From a bacterium (GTDB lineage Bacteria > JAJVIF01): 64,000 nt of DNA. Below are positions 53,535 through 61,541 of this stretch, one piece after another. How positions within the stretch are numbered: position 1 is the stretch's first letter; each line of letters opens with the position of its first letter. The DNA lies in assembly GCA_022072165.1 (NCBI GenBank), contig JAJVIF010000004.1, positions 64,262 to 128,261 on the forward strand, in the 5' to 3' direction. The notes under the pieces are model-generated. The model was given only the letters and a program-made list of their open reading frames with translations, had not been told where the DNA came from and ran no database searches. The position numbers were made by a program, and so were the translations under genes.

Positions 53535-55160
53535 TTAGTAGGTGCACTCCAGCTCGCCATACCAGGGCGACCGGAGCGCCGAGGGAAGCGTCACTTTCGC
53601 CCCGAGCATGACATGGGGGTAGTACATCCGCTTTGGGAAATTCTCGGGGTTGCGTGCCTGATGGACTGTCACCACGAGAGTGTCTTCAAAGACCGCGACC
53701 CGCCAGCGGATTAGTTCGATGATCCGCTCCTGGAGCTCCTCCGGGAAGGGGACCCAGCCATGCCAGGTGAGGCTCCCGTTGCTGGAGTCGAAGAGTCCGA
53801 GTCGCAGGATGGGTTTGCCCTGATTGACGCTGGCCGGGGGAAAGATGACGACATGCAGCACCAGGAGTTCCGTATCGCTCCAGCCGACCAGGCGATACGG
53901 CGGGGTGGCGGTGATGGGCAGCTCGTTCTGGACCGCATCGATGAGTGACCGGTCCGTGATTGTGCTCGTGGACCCGGTGTCGACCCGTTCGATCTGGATA
54001 CTGTGGACCTGGGCACCTTCCACGATCTTCCACATCGCCAGCTCGGTGCCCCCTTTGCGCTCTTCCAGCCAGCCCTGGGCATACGACAGCAGCTCATTCG
54101 GTATGGGCCGCGCGGTATGGGCATAGCGATGTGCCGGATAGCCGGTGGACTCGAGGCTCACGACGATGGGAGGCTGACGCAGGGGCTCGGTCCAGTGCCG
54201 ATGAAAGTGCGTGGGGCCCTGGGCTTGCGTGGTCCGCTCCCTGGCGGCTTTCAGATCGATGCGGGCGGTGGGGTCGGTCAGCGCGACACCTCCTGGTACC
54301 TGCAACGTCCCCAGCGCGCTCTCTCCGCGCATGGTCGGGCGGATGCGGAGTACGCCGGCGCGATCGCTGTGTGCCAGCCAGGTGGAAATCACCGGAGGCA
54401 GAGGATTGCGCTGATACATGGCGTAGTCGGAGAGTTCGACGGTCACCGGGAGTGGCACCCGGGAGGTTCCGGTGCCGGTCTGGGGGTCGACCCAGGCGAA
54501 CTCGGCCGGGGCGAGTCCTTCCTTCCGCTGCTGGATGGCAGCTTCGGTCTTCGGCTCCACCAGGAGTCCCAGACGGGATCCGGTGGTGGGCAATAACTCG
54601 ACCCCATGCATCACTTCTCTGGTGAGGAGGGCGGGGTCCAGCAGTACCCGGTGTTCTTCGACGAGGGTGTCAGGATTCAGGGCCAGGAGGGCTGGCGTGG
54701 TGCCCTGATCCGTCCCGATAAACCAGAGCCGTCCCTTTTGCCCGGTGCCGTGATAAGCCCAGAACTTGTCAGGGATGTGCTCAGCGTTCTTGGTGCCGTC
54801 AGTCCAGCGCTCAATGCGGACCTGATGCTTCTCCTGACCGAGGAAGTAGGGCCCATCGGGGGTCAGGATCCAGGGGGAAATCGTGAGTTGCTCGTGGCCG
54901 ATTTCCCGCGATGTGGGAATCGACCAGGTGGCGTCGAGTTGCGGGCCGCCGACCGCCCAGGTAGCGGGGAGTGGTTTGGGCTGCGGGACGGGGATGCGCC
55001 ACCACCACCAGAGGGCGAGAATCGGCCCGACTGTCAGCGCCAGCGCGGCGAAGGCGCATCCTCCGCAGCAGGAGCGGGGACGTGTCGTCGCCGGGGGGCC
55101 GGGGACGGTGCCCTGGGCAGAAAAGGGAGCGGCTGGTGGCGGGATCGAGGTACGGCTCAT
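53535..55160 (-). CDS. membrane-anchored protein of unknown function
   Basis: 541 aa; AGGAG five bases before the ATG at 55160. A Pro/Ala/Thr-rich N-terminus with RSCCGGC, then one membrane helix (AFAALALTVGPILALWWWW), then ~480 extracytoplasmic residues, beta-rich and Pro-rich, with phrases such as GRLWFIGTDQGTTPALLALN and TPDGPYFLGQEKHQVRIERW that look like propeller blades. No family recognised; layout recalls the two sialidase-like proteins but no Asp-box is seen. Confidence 0.72.
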   Translation of the reverse strand: MSRTSIPPPAAPFSAQGTVPGPPATTRPRSCCGGCAFAALALTVGPILALWWWWRIPVPQPKPLPATWAVGGPQLDATWSIPTSREIGHEQLTISPWILTPDGPYFLGQEKHQVRIERWTDGTKNAEHIPDKFWAYHGTGQKGRLWFIGTDQGTTPALLALNPDTLVEEHRVLLDPALLTREVMHGVELLPTTGSRLGLLVEPKTEAAIQQRKEGLAPAEFAWVDPQTGTGTSRVPLPVTVELSDYAMYQRNPLPPVISTWLAHSDRAGVLRIRPTMRGESALGTLQVPGGVALTDPTARIDLKAARERTTQAQGPTHFHRHWTEPLRQPPIVVSLESTGYPAHRYAHTARPIPNELLSYAQGWLEERKGGTELAMWKIVEGAQVHSIQIERVDTGSTSTITDRSLIDAVQNELPITATPPYRLVGWSDTELLVLHVVIFPPASVNQGKPILRLGLFDSSNGSLTWHGWVPFPEELQERIIELIRWRVAVFEDTLVVTVHQARNPENFPKRMYYPHVMLGAKVTLPSALRSPWYGELECTY

Positions 55161-55206
55161 GCGGCTCCTGCTGGTTGGTCAGAGTCCGGAGTGAGGAGAA
55201 GGCGGC

Positions 55207-55530
55207 CTACGGTGCCGCGGCAGCAGGAGGGCCACCGCCCATCATGTTTTCGCGCTGATAGACCGAGTGCCGGGGGGGACCCGCCAGGATCTCCATGCCC
55301 CAGCGCTGCGCGGCCCGGAAGGCATCGGACTGGATGAACGCCATGAATTGTTCCCGGGTCTCCCAGTTGCTGTAGATCATGTAGGAACCCTGCTGATTGA
55401 CATCGACATAGAGCCGGGTTTCCTGGTGTCCCTCCATCCCCTGCATGGCGGTGATAACGTCTTTGGTGTAGTTCTCGAAATCCGTCTCGTGGCCGGGTTT
55501 CACGTCGTAGTTAAGTCCGAAGGTGAGCAT
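55207..55530 (-). CDS. antibiotic biosynthesis monooxygenase (ABM)-like protein
   Basis: 107 aa from the ATG at 55530. A dimeric alpha+beta-barrel fold is suggested by FGLNYDVKPGHETDFENY, TRLYVDVNQQGSYMIYSNWE and REQFMAFIQSDAFRAA: the strand-helix-strand with NWE/W positions typical of ABM/Dabb proteins. Members range from haem degraders to oxidases and many of unknown function. The Gly/Pro/Ala tail is not part of the domain. Confidence 0.8.
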   Translation of the reverse strand: MLTFGLNYDVKPGHETDFENYTKDVITAMQGMEGHQETRLYVDVNQQGSYMIYSNWETREQFMAFIQSDAFRAAQRWGMEILAGPPRHSVYQRENMMGGGPPAAAAP

Positions 55531-55617
55531 GGATAAGCCTCGTGCGTAGGGTCTCTCTCTCGTAGGGGCCGGACAAAACCGGCGGCTGAGGATAGTGCAT
55601 CCTCCACGCCGCAAATG

Positions 55618-56400
55618 TCACCGTTTCGCAGCGACCGGGGTCGCCTGCTTGCGGGGTGCGAGCAGGAGACGCTCGCCGGGATAGTCGATGTGACAGGTGT
55701 AGCGGCTCAGGATGCCGAGCCCCAGACGCCCCATCAGGACCGCACCAGTCTGTGGGACATGCACCGCTGGCCAGGAGGGGAGCGCCTGTTGTCGGCAGCG
55801 CAGGCCGGTGGTCTCAAAGCGGACCGGCCCACCAGACTCCTCCGGACTGGCGAAGCGCTCGATGTCAAAGCTCTCCGCTTCGATGAGGAGTCCTCCGGCG
55901 TACGCCGTCTCCAGTCGGACCTCCAGCGCTTCACCTGCCAACTGGAGCGGAATCAGAGCCTGTCGGTCTTCCAGGCGCAAGGGGAGCTCGTGCGTGACCT
56001 CAAAGGGGGGAGGGCCATCGAGAATCAGGGTCTGCTGATCCCAGTCGATCGTGAGGGCGATCTCGGCGAAGAGGGGATAGCCCAGGAGGCCCTGGATTGG
56101 CTGGCCGGTGGTAGCGCGATAGGGGAGGTCGACTGCCAGCACCTGGTCGGGCTGCTGCCGGAAGCGTCCCAGTTGCAGCAGTTCGCCCTCGAGGGTGTCC
56201 GCCTCGACTCCTTCCCCCTCGATGTCCACGCAAAGGGACTCCACCGCTTCCCCCTGCTCGATGGGGTGCATCCCCCGATGCAGGACATGCCAGCCAGCGG
56301 CGGAATCGAGGAGCCAGGGGCCACGACGTCCGCCATAGACCACCTGCACTTCGATGAGATTGCCCGGTCCCCGGGCAAAGCCGACTGACAGCGGCGCCAT
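55618..56400 (-). CDS. retropepsin-like aspartyl protease-fold protein, catalytic residues altered
   Basis: 260 aa with two similar halves. First half: PWLLDSAAGWHVL where DTGA/DSGA is expected, and GLLGYPLFAEIALTIDWDQQ, the usual G-x-D-F-L...-D-Y block. Second half: VRLETAYAGGLLIEA in the place of the second active Asp, and GRLGLGILSRYTCHIDYPGE. So the fold is plausible but the first half reads DSA and the second lacks the Asp. Either a catalytically altered protease or a binding protein. No signal peptide. Near neighbours give no hint. Confidence 0.6.
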   Translation of the reverse strand: MAPLSVGFARGPGNLIEVQVVYGGRRGPWLLDSAAGWHVLHRGMHPIEQGEAVESLCVDIEGEGVEADTLEGELLQLGRFRQQPDQVLAVDLPYRATTGQPIQGLLGYPLFAEIALTIDWDQQTLILDGPPPFEVTHELPLRLEDRQALIPLQLAGEALEVRLETAYAGGLLIEAESFDIERFASPEESGGPVRFETTGLRCRQQALPSWPAVHVPQTGAVLMGRLGLGILSRYTCHIDYPGERLLLAPRKQATPVAAKR

Positions 56401-56436
56401 AGCGCTGATGATACGGATGTCTGGCGGTGATGGTCG

Positions 56437-57894
56437 TTAGCGGCTCTGCTGATAACGGGCGAGGATGAGCTGGCGCTGGGCGGCCCGGTCGATGATGGGG
56501 GCGGGGTAAGAGAGTCCGGCGGGGTGCCGCAGCGGATCGTGGATCACCGCGTCGGGCAAATGGGCCAGTTCCGGCAGCCAGCGTCGCAGGTACACCCCAT
56601 GCGGATCAAACTTCTGCGCCTGCGTGACGGGATTAAAGATCCGGAAGTATGGCGCTGCATCGGTACCGATGCCCGCAGTCCATTGCCAGCCCAGGGTGTT
56701 GTTGGCGAGACTCCCATCGATGAGATGCGCGAGGAACCAGTCCGCTCCGAGTCGCCAGTGGAGGCCCAGGTCCTTGGTGAGGAAACTCGCGGTGAGCATC
56801 CGGGCGCGATTGTGCATGGTGCCAGTGGCCCCAAGCTCCCGCATGGCGGCATCGATGACCGGATAGCCCGTCTGCCCCTCGCTCCAGGCCGTGAAGGCGA
56901 TGGGGTCATCGCGCCAGGTGAGGGTGCGGTAGCGCTCCTGAAACGCATCCCGGACAGTCTCGGGAAAGTGCCAGAGGATCGCGTGGGCGAAGTCGCGCCA
57001 GGCTACTTCCTTGATGAACTTCTCCAGACTCGCTGCGGGACTCCCGGGTTGCCACATCCGTGCTGCTGACTGCGCGATGACCTCCCGCGAGGAGAGGCAG
57101 CCGCTCTGGAGGGCCGCGCCGAGACGTGATGTCACATCGCGGCCGAGGAAGTCGCGACCGTCAGCGTAGTCCGCCACCGGACCCTCCAGGAACGCGGTCA
57201 GCTGCCGCCGCGCCGCGCCTTCGCCGCCGGTGAGATTGGTCGCGGCATCACCGGGGTTCCGTCCGAGGGAGTGCAGGGTCGGGAGCGGATCGGCGGGAAC
57301 CGAGGCGATCCAGTCGGCGGATCCGGCAGGCAATCGTGGAGGCGGCAGGATGGCGGGGGGATCCGCCTGCCAGCGACCCCAGAGGTTCCGCCAGAAGGGG
57401 GTGTAGACCCGGTAGGGTTCCCCGGACTGTTGCGCGAGTGACGCCAGTGGCAGAGTCGTGGTGGACTCGATGGCGTGGACGGCGACACCGTGGCGCGTAC
57501 ACCAGTCGCGGATGGCGCTGTCCTGACGCACAAAGCCCGGTTCCACCTGGGGCGTCAGATAGAGCGCATCGGCCTGGACTTCCCTCAAGAATGTGCAGAC
57601 CGCGTCCTGGTACTGCGCCAGCGGGTCTGACATCAGCATGTCATCGGTGGGGATCAGGCGAAAGCAGAGGCCCCCATCGAGACGTTCCAGATTGCGCTGC
57701 AGCGCCGCGATGGACTCCAGGAGAAAGCCCGCCCTCAGTGGCGCGGTCAGCGGGTGTCGCATCCGGTGCTCGTGCATCAGAAAGACCGGCAACACCAGGT
57801 CACAGTCGCGGGAGGCAGCGGTGAGGGCGGGGTGGTCAGCGGTCCGCAAGTCGAGGCGGTACCAGACGACACCGCGTCGGTAACGGGAGATCAT
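56437..57894 (-). CDS. phr: deoxyribodipyrimidine photolyase (cryptochrome/photolyase family)
   Basis: 485 aa from the ATG at 57894 (weak CAGG). N-terminal photolyase antenna domain VVWYRLDLRTADHPAL; helical FAD domain with LEKFIKEVAWRDFAHAIL, YPVIDAAMRELGATGTMHNRARM and SLANNTLGWQWTAGIGTD...PYFRIFNP. It repairs UV cyclobutane dimers in blue/near-UV light. Class I-like CPD photolyase is the best fit; a (6-4) type is not excluded. In operon order after a zinc-ribbon gene. Confidence 0.95.
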   Translation of the reverse strand: MISRYRRGVVWYRLDLRTADHPALTAASRDCDLVLPVFLMHEHRMRHPLTAPLRAGFLLESIAALQRNLERLDGGLCFRLIPTDDMLMSDPLAQYQDAVCTFLREVQADALYLTPQVEPGFVRQDSAIRDWCTRHGVAVHAIESTTTLPLASLAQQSGEPYRVYTPFWRNLWGRWQADPPAILPPPRLPAGSADWIASVPADPLPTLHSLGRNPGDAATNLTGGEGAARRQLTAFLEGPVADYADGRDFLGRDVTSRLGAALQSGCLSSREVIAQSAARMWQPGSPAASLEKFIKEVAWRDFAHAILWHFPETVRDAFQERYRTLTWRDDPIAFTAWSEGQTGYPVIDAAMRELGATGTMHNRARMLTASFLTKDLGLHWRLGADWFLAHLIDGSLANNTLGWQWTAGIGTDAAPYFRIFNPVTQAQKFDPHGVYLRRWLPELAHLPDAVIHDPLRHPAGLSYPAPIIDRAAQRQLILARYQQSR

Positions 57895-57968
57895 CGCCTG
57901 AGGATAGCCGCCCGGCGGGTCAGGTGGGGCAGGCTGATGTGTGAAGGCAGCGCAGCCGCGAGGCGGCC

Positions 57969-58328
57969 TCAATAGCCGACGATCCGGACCCCGCAGAACA
58001 CACAGTAGCGACGTCGCGAGGGCTGCTCTTCCCCGCACGAGGGGCAACGGGGGAGGGGCGTCCCTGCAGTGGGCGAACTCCCGTCCACCTTCTGGCCACA
58101 GCCGACACAGAAGCAGGCCCCCTTCAGGAGCGGAGTCTGGCAGGCAGGGCAGTCGAGGCCGGAGCACTGACGAAAGACCGTTTCGCAGGCGGCACACAGT
58201 TCATCGGATTCCCGGACGCCTTCGCCACAGACTGGGCAGGGGAGCAGGGTCCCGGTGCTGCAGGCAGGACACCAGGCGGCCCCCTCGGGGATCAGCGCGC
58301 CGCATTCCTGGCAGGTCGGGGAACTCAC
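57969..58328 (-). CDS. multi zinc-ribbon protein
   Basis: 119 aa with a GTG start at 58328. Six paired CxxC-type knuckles: CQECG, CPACS, CPVCG, CAACE, CPACQ/CVGCG, CPSCG/CVFCG. They make about three zinc ribbons of the DZANK/zf-ribbon type separated by short Pro/Gly linkers. Partner (DNA, RNA or protein) unknown. 74 bases before the photolyase gene, same strand. Confidence 0.75.
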   Translation of the reverse strand: MSSPTCQECGALIPEGAAWCPACSTGTLLPCPVCGEGVRESDELCAACETVFRQCSGLDCPACQTPLLKGACFCVGCGQKVDGSSPTAGTPLPRCPSCGEEQPSRRRYCVFCGVRIVGY

Positions 58329-58381
58329 CAGCGGGAGGATACAGGGTTGAGACGCAAGCCCAGGCAGGTGCTGGACTCGAC

Positions 58382-59395
58382 TTACAGGTCGAGGAGTCCT
58401 GCAGGGAGCTTGCGCCAGACACCAGGCTGGTCGGTCTTGTACTGCCAGACCAGCGAGTTTTGCGAATCCAGCAGGGACTCATGGACGATCATTGCAAACC
58501 GCTGGTTCCGAAACTTCTTTCCGGCCGAAGGTTCCCCTCTGGTCAATTGTGCCTGCCGCTTGGGCGCTTCGCCCTTCTCCGATGATGGAGGGGTGGCGTA
58601 CTCGATGATGTAGTTTTCTGAGGTGGCGAACATGACCCACCGGGTATTGTTCACCTCATAGTGAAAGCGCCATTGGCCGGCCTGCGAATGCCAGACTTCC
58701 ACCGGTCCGACTTCCTGCTCAATGATCTCCAGTGTCTGGGGGGGAATCCGGAGCCCGAGTTGTTTTTCCAGCCACTGCCCGCCAGGGACTTCGGACGCGG
58801 GGGCGAAAAGCAGTCCCCGGGCGATCCCGTGCAGCAGCTGGAGACCCAGTGGGTCGTGGATACTGAAGCGCAAAATGTGTGGCAGCTCCAGTTCATCCTT
58901 GGGGCGGGGACCCACATTGTGAAACCAGGTACCCTTCGTTTTGCCTTCAAACGGGGCCTCGACATACCAGAGTCCATTGGTGGACTTGTAGCAGCGCCAG
59001 CCGTGGGGTGGCATGACGTCCAGGCGGATGGGCATCAACTCCCCCTGGGCATCGAAGGGTACCAGCGGTAGCGGACTTTCCAGCTCGGGCTGACCGCCCC
59101 CGAGCCAGGCATGAATCACGTCATCCTGGTTACGGGTCGCCGTGCCGATGGCTATCGCAAACGCCTGCAACGAGTTGAAGAGACGTTGCTCCTCAGACTG
59201 ATTGAGCCGCTGGGCTATGAACGCCTCCTGCTCTCGTGCTGCTTGCTGGCTTGCGGAGGCGCAACCGCAGCCCAAGATGACACTCAGCATCAGCAGGAGC
59301 ACCCAACCGGAGCCCACGTGGACTGGCAAGTTGCCTGAGCCATACGGCTGCTTCTGCCTATTCACAGCAGCTGCACAGGAAGAGTCTGTGAGCAT
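58382..59395 (-). CDS. lipoprotein of unknown function, last gene of the Cys-rich operon
   Basis: 337 aa. The ATG at 59395 has GGAGG six bases upstream and lies inside the previous gene, overlapping it by 38 bases, so translation is coupled. A polar lead of ~30 residues precedes the hydrophobic stretch VLLLMLSVILGCGCAS with lipobox ILGC. Mature part soluble, with MPIRLDVMPPHGWRCYKSTN, HILRFSIHDPLGLQLLHGIA and a C-terminal AMIVHESLLDSQNSLVWQY. No family recognised. Confidence 0.75.
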   Translation of the reverse strand: MLTDSSCAAAVNRQKQPYGSGNLPVHVGSGWVLLLMLSVILGCGCASASQQAAREQEAFIAQRLNQSEEQRLFNSLQAFAIAIGTATRNQDDVIHAWLGGGQPELESPLPLVPFDAQGELMPIRLDVMPPHGWRCYKSTNGLWYVEAPFEGKTKGTWFHNVGPRPKDELELPHILRFSIHDPLGLQLLHGIARGLLFAPASEVPGGQWLEKQLGLRIPPQTLEIIEQEVGPVEVWHSQAGQWRFHYEVNNTRWVMFATSENYIIEYATPPSSEKGEAPKRQAQLTRGEPSAGKKFRNQRFAMIVHESLLDSQNSLVWQYKTDQPGVWRKLPAGLLDL

Positions 59396-59900
59396 CTTTA
59401 TCCTCCTCGGTGGGTTCAGGCCAGCAATGCAGGTGTTCCTGGCGGGGGCAGCAGGCGTCACAAATCTGATCGTCACCAGTCCAGATGGGCGGACTGGCCT
59501 CCTCTCTCCACGTAAAGCGTGCATCAACCCCTAGTTCCCCACACGGGATGGGTGGGAAGTTCCCAGGGTGCCCAGGATGCTCGTTCTCTATCTCCTCGTA
59601 AAGGCGCTTAAAGTCTTCACAGGTTTCCTGATTCACGCAGGCATACATAGCAGAGTAACCACCGTATTCCGCAGCGCCCCCAGAGATAGCGATGGGTTCT
59701 GAGCAGCTCGGAATCGGAAAGGTGTCACAACAGCAGATGAACTCCGAGAGTTCAAAGTCGAGCGTGGTGTAAAGCGAGATCGCGATCGGGACGCAGCACC
59801 CATCTGGCACGTTTTGCGCCTGGGAAGTCTTCGCGGGGGCTAGCTGTGTCGCGGCCAGCAGTAGCAGCAGCACTGAAAAGTGAAGGGACTTGTGTTTCAT
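59358..59900 (-). CDS. secreted cysteine-rich protein
   Basis: 180 aa. Signal peptide MKHKSLHFSVLLLLLAATQ with likely cleavage after KTSQA (no lipobox). The mature part has 16 Cys in ~152 residues, including DGCCVP, ICCCDTF, DACCPR and the C-terminal CSCCE, implying several disulfides or metal sites. No family recognised. Overlaps the gene upstream by four bases (ATGA) and the next by 38. Confidence 0.75.
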   Translation of the reverse strand: MKHKSLHFSVLLLLLAATQLAPAKTSQAQNVPDGCCVPIAISLYTTLDFELSEFICCCDTFPIPSCSEPIAISGGAAEYGGYSAMYACVNQETCEDFKRLYEEIENEHPGHPGNFPPIPCGELGVDARFTWREEASPPIWTGDDQICDACCPRQEHLHCWPEPTEEDKDAHRLFLCSCCE

Positions 59901-60913
59901 CGGTTTTCATTCCTTTCTGGTGCAGACTCCAGACGTGGGACCTCGACATAATCCCACTGATGGGCGGAGAGATCTTCCCAGAGGACCATCTCCTGCAATT
60001 GCTGGGCGATGTGGGCCGACAGGCCTGACTTTCCATAAGGAATGGCAGGACGGTAGTTCAGCAACTTCTTTTTGGGATGAATCTGGAGGTCGTGCCACAA
60101 GTCAGGTATACCTGGACCTGTGAGATGGAGTGCCACTGCGGTGTTATCTGGACGTTTGTACGCCATGATCGAGGGATAGAGAGCCAGCAGGGCTTCCCAG
60201 GGCTCCTGCTGCATTTTGAGATGGAGCGCGTCGAATGCCTGCGACGGCGATTCAGGCATTTGTTTGTAGTACCAATGGTAATGAGTGATGATGCTTGCCA
60301 GACTTCCGGCCCTTCGTGCGCAGAGGTCCTCAGCATCTGGTTCGTGCTCGAAGCCCGGCTTATACTCGCCGGCCAGCGGACGCATAGGCTCATAGCCCTC
60401 CCAGCCGCCGTGAAGGGCCACCCCGAAGTGATCCTCAACCGGGTAGACCGCGATGCTCAACAGGGGCACATCCCCATGTGTCTGAACTACCGGCCAGGGC
60501 TCTCCACTTTCAAGACAGGGCCAGTAAAGAACCTCAGACGCCAATTCGTTCCAGTTGTTTGGTGCAGTCAACCGGGCCGCTGATGGCACCGCAATTGGGC
60601 CAAAGTAGTAGTTCACCAGGGCCGAATTGACTTCCGCAAAAGTCAGACGTGCCTGGACTTTGGTGATCCCGAGTGGACCATAAGATCTGGCGACCTTCCA
60701 GAAGTCGAAGTAATCGACAGGTTTTTCCTGACGTTTGGTCGCAGTAGAATTCGCAGGCACTTGAGCCAAATCAGTTAGTTTTCCACTATCGCTGACCTGT
60801 ACCGATTTTTCGGCTGAGTTGACCCCGCTGCACCCCATCAGGTACTGGCAGGCCAAGGCAGTCATGAGAGCGACCGTGAGCACGTTCTGACGGGTATTTG
60901 TGCGCTGAGTCAT
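59897..60913 (-). CDS. lipoprotein of unknown function in the Cys-rich operon
   Basis: 338 aa from the ATG at 60913, five bases after the previous stop. Lipobox LMGC (~residue 28). Mature segment VDYFDFWKVARSYGPLGI, then a beta-rich domain with PVVQTHGDVPLLSIAVYPVE and HGGWEGYEP, and a basic C-terminus. No family recognised; parts of its C-terminus (EMVLWEDLSAHQWDYVEVP) recall the last gene of the operon, a weak resemblance. Confidence 0.75.
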   Translation of the reverse strand: MTQRTNTRQNVLTVALMTALACQYLMGCSGVNSAEKSVQVSDSGKLTDLAQVPANSTATKRQEKPVDYFDFWKVARSYGPLGITKVQARLTFAEVNSALVNYYFGPIAVPSAARLTAPNNWNELASEVLYWPCLESGEPWPVVQTHGDVPLLSIAVYPVEDHFGVALHGGWEGYEPMRPLAGEYKPGFEHEPDAEDLCARRAGSLASIITHYHWYYKQMPESPSQAFDALHLKMQQEPWEALLALYPSIMAYKRPDNTAVALHLTGPGIPDLWHDLQIHPKKKLLNYRPAIPYGKSGLSAHIAQQLQEMVLWEDLSAHQWDYVEVPRLESAPERNENR

Positions 60914-60918
60914 AGGTT

Positions 60919-61428
60919 TCAGCTCGCTTTCTTGTAAGGGCAAGGTGGCAAGTCTGTTTCACACCGCATTCGCGCTTCATGCGGGCAGAAGGGCTCATTG
61001 GGACTTTGTGGAATCGGACAGTCCACAAAAATCTGACCTGGGCATGGAGGTTGGCCTTTTTCTGCCGGCTCTATTAATGCAACAACGTTCCCATAACAGA
61101 GTTCCAGACACCAGCCTTGTCCATCCCTGATGCAGTCAGTGAAGCCTGGTGCAGCTTCAGCGCAATCACCGCAGCGGCACGCTGATCCAAAGGACTCGTT
61201 ACATTTCTTGGAGCTTTGGGAAGAGATACCAATCCAGTAGGTCAGCCCGTTGGCGGCACAGTCGCAGGAGTATACTTCTTGGTCATTGCACGGTTCATCG
61301 TCTTCAGTACAAGTCAGGCAGCAATGGCCATAGGCATGAGCCTGACTGACATAACCTGCTTCCGGAGTCGTCCACAAGCTGCCGCACAGGAGCGCCAGGA
61401 CGATCACCATGAGACGTCTGATCTGCAT
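60919..61428 (-). CDS. secreted cysteine-rich protein, first gene of the operon
   Basis: 169 aa from the ATG at 61428; the GGGGG site lies 7 bases upstream of it, whereas the in-frame ATG at 61434 would directly abut it. Signal peptide RLMVIVLALLCGSLWTTPEA. The mature part has 18 Cys in ~145 residues with GHCCLTC, SCDC, CRCGDC and CPHEARMRC, again pointing to a disulfide-rich or metal-binding secreted protein. No family recognised. It is behind a TTGACA promoter with an (AG)10 spacer. Confidence 0.75.
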   Translation of the reverse strand: MQIRRLMVIVLALLCGSLWTTPEAGYVSQAHAYGHCCLTCTEDDEPCNDQEVYSCDCAANGLTYWIGISSQSSKKCNESFGSACRCGDCAEAAPGFTDCIRDGQGWCLELCYGNVVALIEPAEKGQPPCPGQIFVDCPIPQSPNEPFCPHEARMRCETDLPPCPYKKAS

Positions 61429-61470
61429 CGTCATCCCCCAAGAATGCTGGGGACTGCATACTAATGCACA

Positions 61471-61501
61471 AGGTTACTCTCTCTCTCTCTCTCTCTGTCA
61501 A
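61471..61501 (-). promoter_or_regulatory. promoter with (AG)10 spacer, predicted phase-variable
   Basis: Minus strand: perfect -35 TTGACA (61496-61501), 19-base spacer made of AG repeats (plus-strand (CT)10 at 61477-61496), -10 TAACCT (61471-61476; T1, A2 and T6, the most conserved positions, match). The optimal spacer is 17; losing one AG unit would give exactly that. The -10 is 42 bases from the ATG at 61428. Confidence 0.7.
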
Positions 61502-61541
61502 GGCGATGCCGGAAAATTATTGGCGATGAGCCGACACGCGG

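Noticed and set aside
58329-58400. Partly palindromic stretch around the stop of the last Cys-rich operon gene considered as a terminator.
   Set aside because: The arms pair imperfectly and no T-tract follows on the minus strand.
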